This document shows positions 60,912 through 64,000 of a stretch of 64,000 nucleotides of DNA, piece by piece. The DNA is taken from assembly GCF_030767025.1 (NCBI RefSeq), contig NZ_JASITE010000017.1, forward strand, positions 82,956 through 146,955. Direction: 5' to 3'. Positions within the stretch are counted from its first letter, which is position 1; the number at the start of each line of letters is the position of its first letter. The translations under genes and the position numbers were made by a program. The DNA comes from Nocardia sp. CC227C (GTDB lineage Bacteria > Actinomycetota > Actinomycetes > Mycobacteriales > Mycobacteriaceae). The notes under the pieces were generated by a model. That model worked only from the letters and a program-made list of their open reading frames with translations, made no database searches and was not told the DNA's origin.

Positions 60912-61766
60912 TCAGCACCGCCGGAACCGGATTCGGCAGCCGGGACGCGCCTGCGCCACCGCGTCCACATCGGCGTCCGCCACCACCGCGATCACCGGGT
61001 AGCCGCCGGTGATCGGATGGTCCGCGAGAAAGACCACCGGCTGGCCGCTGGGCGGCACCTGGATGGAGCCCAGTGCCACTCCCTCCGTGGGCAATTCGCG
61101 GTCGTCGCGGCGGCGCAACGGTGGGCCGGTGTGCCGGTCCAGCCGTGCGCCGATGCGGTCGGTGTCGGCGGAGACCGTCCATTCCCCGGCGCACAGGTCA
61201 CCGGGAGCGGTGAACCAGTCGTCGCGTGGACCGAGCAGCACCCGAACGGTCAGCAGGTCGTCGACGAGCGGCGCGACGGGGGCGACATCGAGGATCGGAT
61301 AGGTGCGCGGGGGAGCGCCGACCGGAAGCACGTCCCCCGGCCGCAGCGGTTCCGGGCCGATGCCCGCCATGGTGTCGCGACTGCGCGAACCCAGCACCGG
61401 CGGCACGTCGATACCGCCCCGCACCGCCACGTAGCAGCGCAGTCCGGTGCGCGCCAGGCCGAGCCGAAGACACCGGCCCTCCTCGACTTCCAGCACACTG
61501 GCGATGCCGACGGGGCGGTCGTCGACGAAGGCGGGCGCGGGTGCCCCCGCCACCGCCAGGGTCACGTGGCGCTGCGCACGCAGCTCCACTCCGCCGAGCA
61601 GGACTTCGATTCCGGCCGCGCCCTCCGGATTGCCGACCAGCCGATTGGCCAGCCGCAGCGAGGCGCGGTCCGCCGCACCCGCCGTGCCCACGCCGGAGCC
61701 GAACCAGCCGGGACGGCCGAGATCCTGAATGGTCGCCAACGGCCCGACCCGTTCCACCCGGATCAT
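60912..61766 (-). CDS. pxpC: 5-oxoprolinase subunit C (biotin-dependent carboxyltransferase-like)
   Basis: A 284-residue protein of the KipA/PxpC family: IRVERVGPLATIQDLGRPGW at the N-terminus, GVGTAGAADRASLRLANRLVG and RCYVAVRGGIDVPPVLGSRS. With PxpA and PxpB it hydrolyses 5-oxoproline to glutamate using ATP. It overlaps pxpB by ATGA and is the last gene of the operon. Nothing is seen in the 118 bases between it and the DUF4185 gene. Confidence 0.88.
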   Translation of the reverse strand: MIRVERVGPLATIQDLGRPGWFGSGVGTAGAADRASLRLANRLVGNPEGAAGIEVLLGGVELRAQRHVTLAVAGAPAPAFVDDRPVGIASVLEVEEGRCLRLGLARTGLRCYVAVRGGIDVPPVLGSRSRDTMAGIGPEPLRPGDVLPVGAPPRTYPILDVAPVAPLVDDLLTVRVLLGPRDDWFTAPGDLCAGEWTVSADTDRIGARLDRHTGPPLRRRDDRELPTEGVALGSIQVPPSGQPVVFLADHPITGGYPVIAVVADADVDAVAQARPGCRIRFRRC

Positions 61767-63064
61767 CGGCCGTCCTCCACCACCGTGAAGCGCACCCGGG
61801 TACCGGCGCGGACGAGGGCGGGTGGATCGCGATCGACATCCCACATACGCAGGTCCGTGGTGCCGATGAGCTGCCAGCCGCCCGGACTGCGGCGCGGATA
61901 GACCGCCGAGTAACCGCCCGCCAGCGCGACCGCGCCCACCGGAACGGCGGTGCGCGACTGGGCGCGGCGCGGCACGGTCAGGCGGCCGTCCGGGGATTCC
62001 AGGTAGCCGAATCCCGGCGCGAAACCAACGAAGGCGCAATGCCATTCGGTACCGGTGTGCTGTGCGATCACCTCGTCGACGGTCAGACCGAGCAGCTCCG
62101 CCACCTGTGGCAGATCAGCGCCGTCGTAGCGGACCGGCACCACCAGCGGCTCGGTGCCGAGATCGGGGTCGTCCGCCGGGCGCGAGCCGGGCGCGGCGCG
62201 ATCGGACGGCCTCGGCGTCCCACTCGTGCCGTCGGCGGTCGCGGCGTCCTCGACGGCCTCAGCGTGGCCTGTGGTCGCGGCGTCCTCAGCATCCTCAGCG
62301 TCCTCGGCGTCCTCGACGGTCGCGGCGTGGCCTGTGGTCGCAGCGTGGCCGGTGGTCGCGGCAAGGTCCGCCAGCGCGGCGGCAAGTCGGCGGCGCACCG
62401 GTTCCGCATCGGCGGGTGCGGCCAGCGTGACGAGAACGGTCTCGGCGGCGGGCAGCACATCCACCACGCCGTCGGGTCGAGTCCCGAGAGCAGCGAGCAG
62501 ACGCGGGATCACGGCGCGCGACGGCGGAATCACCAGCAGCGCACGGTCTCCCGCCGCACGGATGTCCCCGGTCGATGTCTCCCGGATGACGGCGGCACGG
62601 CGCGCACCCGGCAGCTCCGATGCGGCGGCGACATCCGCAGTGGCCGCGGTCGTCTTCCCGGCGGCGTGCGCGGCGGGCTGCGGATTACCTGCCGACTGCC
62701 GGGCGACCAAGGCACCGCGTCCGGCAGCGCCACCAGACCCCACGGTGCCGCGTCCGGCAGCGCCACCAGACCCCACGGCCTCACGACCTGCAACATCACC
62801 AGAACTCACGGTGCGGCGACCGGCGGTCGCGGCATCCGCGCTCGCGCCCCGGCAACCGGAATCGTCACCCGCGCTAGCGACCTCACGATCGGAATCGTCA
62901 CTCGCGCTCGCGACCTCGCGACCAGCATCATCACCCGCGCTCGCGCCCCGGCGACCAGCATCGTCACCCGCGCTAGCGACCTCACGATCGGAATCGTCAC
63001 TCGCGCTCGCGACCTCGCGACCAGCATCATCACCGGGGGCGGGGGCGGGATCGTGCCCCGGCAC
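61763..63064 (-). CDS. pxpB: 5-oxoprolinase subunit B with in-frame tandem repeats
   Basis: The PxpB parts are clear: GDIRAAGDRALLVIPPSRAV (N-lobe) and PVRYDGADLPQVAELLGLTV, CAFVGFAPGFGYL and GGWQLIGTTDLRMW (C-lobe). The protein is about 433 residues instead of some 210. Extra sequence comes from a leader made of 11-residue repeats (AGREVASASDD, SDREVASAGDD and so on) and from a linker between lobes built of ATTGHA and EDAEDAED-like units. GTG 63064 is chosen as the start closest to pxpA; GTG or TTG codons within the repeats would give a shorter, more standard product. It overlaps pxpC by ATGA. Confidence 0.78.
   Translation of the reverse strand: MPGHDPAPAPGDDAGREVASASDDSDREVASAGDDAGRRGASAGDDAGREVASASDDSDREVASAGDDSGCRGASADAATAGRRTVSSGDVAGREAVGSGGAAGRGTVGSGGAAGRGALVARQSAGNPQPAAHAAGKTTAATADVAAASELPGARRAAVIRETSTGDIRAAGDRALLVIPPSRAVIPRLLAALGTRPDGVVDVLPAAETVLVTLAAPADAEPVRRRLAAALADLAATTGHAATTGHAATVEDAEDAEDAEDAATTGHAEAVEDAATADGTSGTPRPSDRAAPGSRPADDPDLGTEPLVVPVRYDGADLPQVAELLGLTVDEVIAQHTGTEWHCAFVGFAPGFGYLESPDGRLTVPRRAQSRTAVPVGAVALAGGYSAVYPRRSPGGWQLIGTTDLRMWDVDRDPPALVRAGTRVRFTVVEDGR
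62237..62365 (-). repeat. Tandem repeats in the pxpB interlobe linker
   Basis: GC-rich units such as GCGTCCTC and GCGTGGCCTGTGGTCGC recur with 9- and 18-base periods, encoding EDAEDAEDAED and ATTGHAATTGHA. All periods are multiples of three, so the frame is kept. Confidence 0.7.
62838..63035 (-). repeat. Six 33-bp minisatellite units in the pxpB leader
   Basis: Six consecutive 33-bp units (62838, 62871, 62904, 62937, 62970, 63003) arranged as a 99-bp block occurring twice. Units 2 and 5 are identical, units 3 and 6 differ by one base, units 1 and 4 by three. Each encodes an 11-residue unit. A second array of 33-bp period (GTCCGGCAGCGCCACCAG core) lies at about 62710-62820. Confidence 0.88.
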
Positions 63065-63150
63065 TACGACCTGCCTCCGCGATATGCCGTCGGCGGACGG
63101 GAACGCGGGCGGGGCATCGGCGGGACGGCCTTCATGCGCGGTCCCCCCAC

Positions 63151-63903
63151 TCAGCAGAACGCGCCGACGGGAATACCCGCGTCGTCCAGGGTCGAGCGGA
63201 TTCGCCGCGCCATCTCCACCGCGGCGGGGGAGTCGCCGTGGACGCAGATGCTCGCGGCCCGGACCGCCACCGAGCCGCCGTCCACCGTGACGGCCTTGCT
63301 GTCGCGGGCGATCGACAGCGCCTGGGTCACCGCGTCGTCGGGCCACAGCACCGCGCCCGGCCGGCTGCGCGGGGCCAGCGCGCCCGAGGACAGATAGGCG
63401 CGATCGGCGAAACCCTCGCCAACGAACGCGATTCCGCACGCCCGCGCCGCCGCCTCCAGCTCGGTCCCGGCCGGGCCGAGCAACGTCAGATCCGCACCGA
63501 ATTCCGCCATGGCCGACAGCACGGCCTCCGCCAGCTCCCGATCCGCGGCCGCGGCGTGATACAGCGCGCCGTGCGGCTTCACATACCGCACCCGGTCGCC
63601 GGCGCTGCGCGCGAAGACATCCAGACTGCCGATCTGATACAGGGTCTCGTCGCGCAACTCCGCCGCCGACACCGCCAGATGTCGCCGCCCGAACCCCACC
63701 AGGTCCCGGTAGCCGATGTGCGCGCCGATCCGCACACCCTTGGCAACCGCCAGCTCACAGGTGCGCCGCATGATCGACGGATCTCCGGCATGGAAGCCAC
63801 AGGCGATATTCGCACTGGTCACGATGTCCAGCATGGCCGCGTCGTCGCCCATGCTGTACGCACCGAAACCCTCACCGAGGTCGCTGTTCAGATCGAACGC
63901 CAT
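63151..63903 (-). CDS. pxpA: 5-oxoprolinase subunit A
   Basis: A 250-residue LamB/YcsF family protein. Diagnostic stretches are MAFDLNSDLGEGFGAYSMGD at the start, ANIACGFHAGDPSIM, RVRYVKPHGALYHAAA, and GVRIGAHIGYRDLVGFGRR. It is the catalytic part of the PxpABC 5-oxoprolinase that removes pyroglutamate. ATG 63903. It is the first gene of the operon; 87 bases separate it from the chosen pxpB start. The upstream region to the window edge shows no clear operator. Confidence 0.92.
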   Translation of the reverse strand: MAFDLNSDLGEGFGAYSMGDDAAMLDIVTSANIACGFHAGDPSIMRRTCELAVAKGVRIGAHIGYRDLVGFGRRHLAVSAAELRDETLYQIGSLDVFARSAGDRVRYVKPHGALYHAAAADRELAEAVLSAMAEFGADLTLLGPAGTELEAAARACGIAFVGEGFADRAYLSSGALAPRSRPGAVLWPDDAVTQALSIARDSKAVTVDGGSVAVRAASICVHGDSPAAVEMARRIRSTLDDAGIPVGAFC

Positions 63904-64000
63904 GGCTCCAGCATGGCACCGCGGCGGCCACCGACACATCCGCACGGCCGAATCCGCACCGCCACCACCGCCGCGCCGCCACTGCTGGCCGACCTCCACA

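Noticed and set aside
62838..63035. 33-bp repeats taken as a CRISPR array
   Set aside because: The units are directly adjacent with no unique spacers, lie inside a coding frame, and no cas gene is near.

Overview
The window is high-GC actinobacterial chromosome, most like Nocardia or a close mycolic-acid relative. The evidence is a complete yrbEAB-mceABCDEF locus with an Mce-associated protein, a lon gene with a HAIR-type operator, EspC-like type VII secretion genes, a TIGR03084/mycothiol-type protein, a helix-turn-helix/DUF397 pair, a DUF4185 protein of the endo-D-arabinanase type, and many GTG starts, ATGA/GTGA overlaps and apparent leaderless starts. No rRNA, tRNA, CRISPR array, phage or transposase was recognised. 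I see 64 protein genes. The FAD/Fe-S oxidase at the left edge runs off the window, and the pxpABC operon lies at the right edge.

Layout. 1-3264: FAD/4Fe-4S glycolate/lactate-type oxidase (partial) and a small toxin-antitoxin-like pair. 3441-7555: ABC exporter, a TetR regulator with a long palindromic operator, a membrane protein and a methyltransferase with a His-rich leader. 7650-11825: a degenerate repeat patch, AcuI-type reductase, enoyl-CoA hydratase-like protein, TetR-thioesterase operon and a VOC protein. 11412-12998: an operon led by a Cys4 ribosomal protein L28. 13213-16406: orphan LuxR regulator with a degenerate receiver, then a DHA2 efflux pump and a divergent TetR with two matching operators. 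16481-18886: Lon. 19188-22028: three-gene type VII-secretion-like cassette. 22039-32460: MerR/VOC pair, dimethylargininase with a divergent Lrp regulator, Tat-exported phosphatase, DUF445 protein, membrane-anchored repeat protein, L-2-hydroxyglutarate oxidase, SRPBCC protein and an RNase H-like protein.

32532-42165: a complete mce operon on the minus strand. A perfect KstR-type box (TAGAACTCGTTCTA, 42351-42364) lies in its upstream region, which points to a sterol (Mce4-like) importer. 42625-46937: exported serine protease, LppU-like lipoprotein, orphan P450 and an L,D-transpeptidase. 47126-51508: a ugpAEBC-type ABC importer. 51513-53492: M13 zinc metallopeptidase. 53623-55499: DUF397, helix-turn-helix and partner-protein triad. 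55503-60793: DUF4190 membrane protein, pirin, Nudix/MFS pair and a secreted DUF4185 protein. 60912-63903: 5-oxoprolinase pxpA-pxpB-pxpC, in which pxpB carries in-frame minisatellites.

The most unusual signals are three. First, a roughly 129-bp intergenic element is present three times (43308-43436, 46948-47067 inverted, 53511-53640), each time in the same orientation at or just past the stop codon of a gene, with a stem-loop whose arms differ between copies. Second, a 15/16 match to the ParB parS consensus forms the core of a bidirectional terminator-like hairpin between tetR and lon (16420-16455). Third, two 33-bp-period tandem arrays and a third shorter-period array are embedded in the pxpB reading frame. 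All of this was read by eye; no alignment or database search was run.
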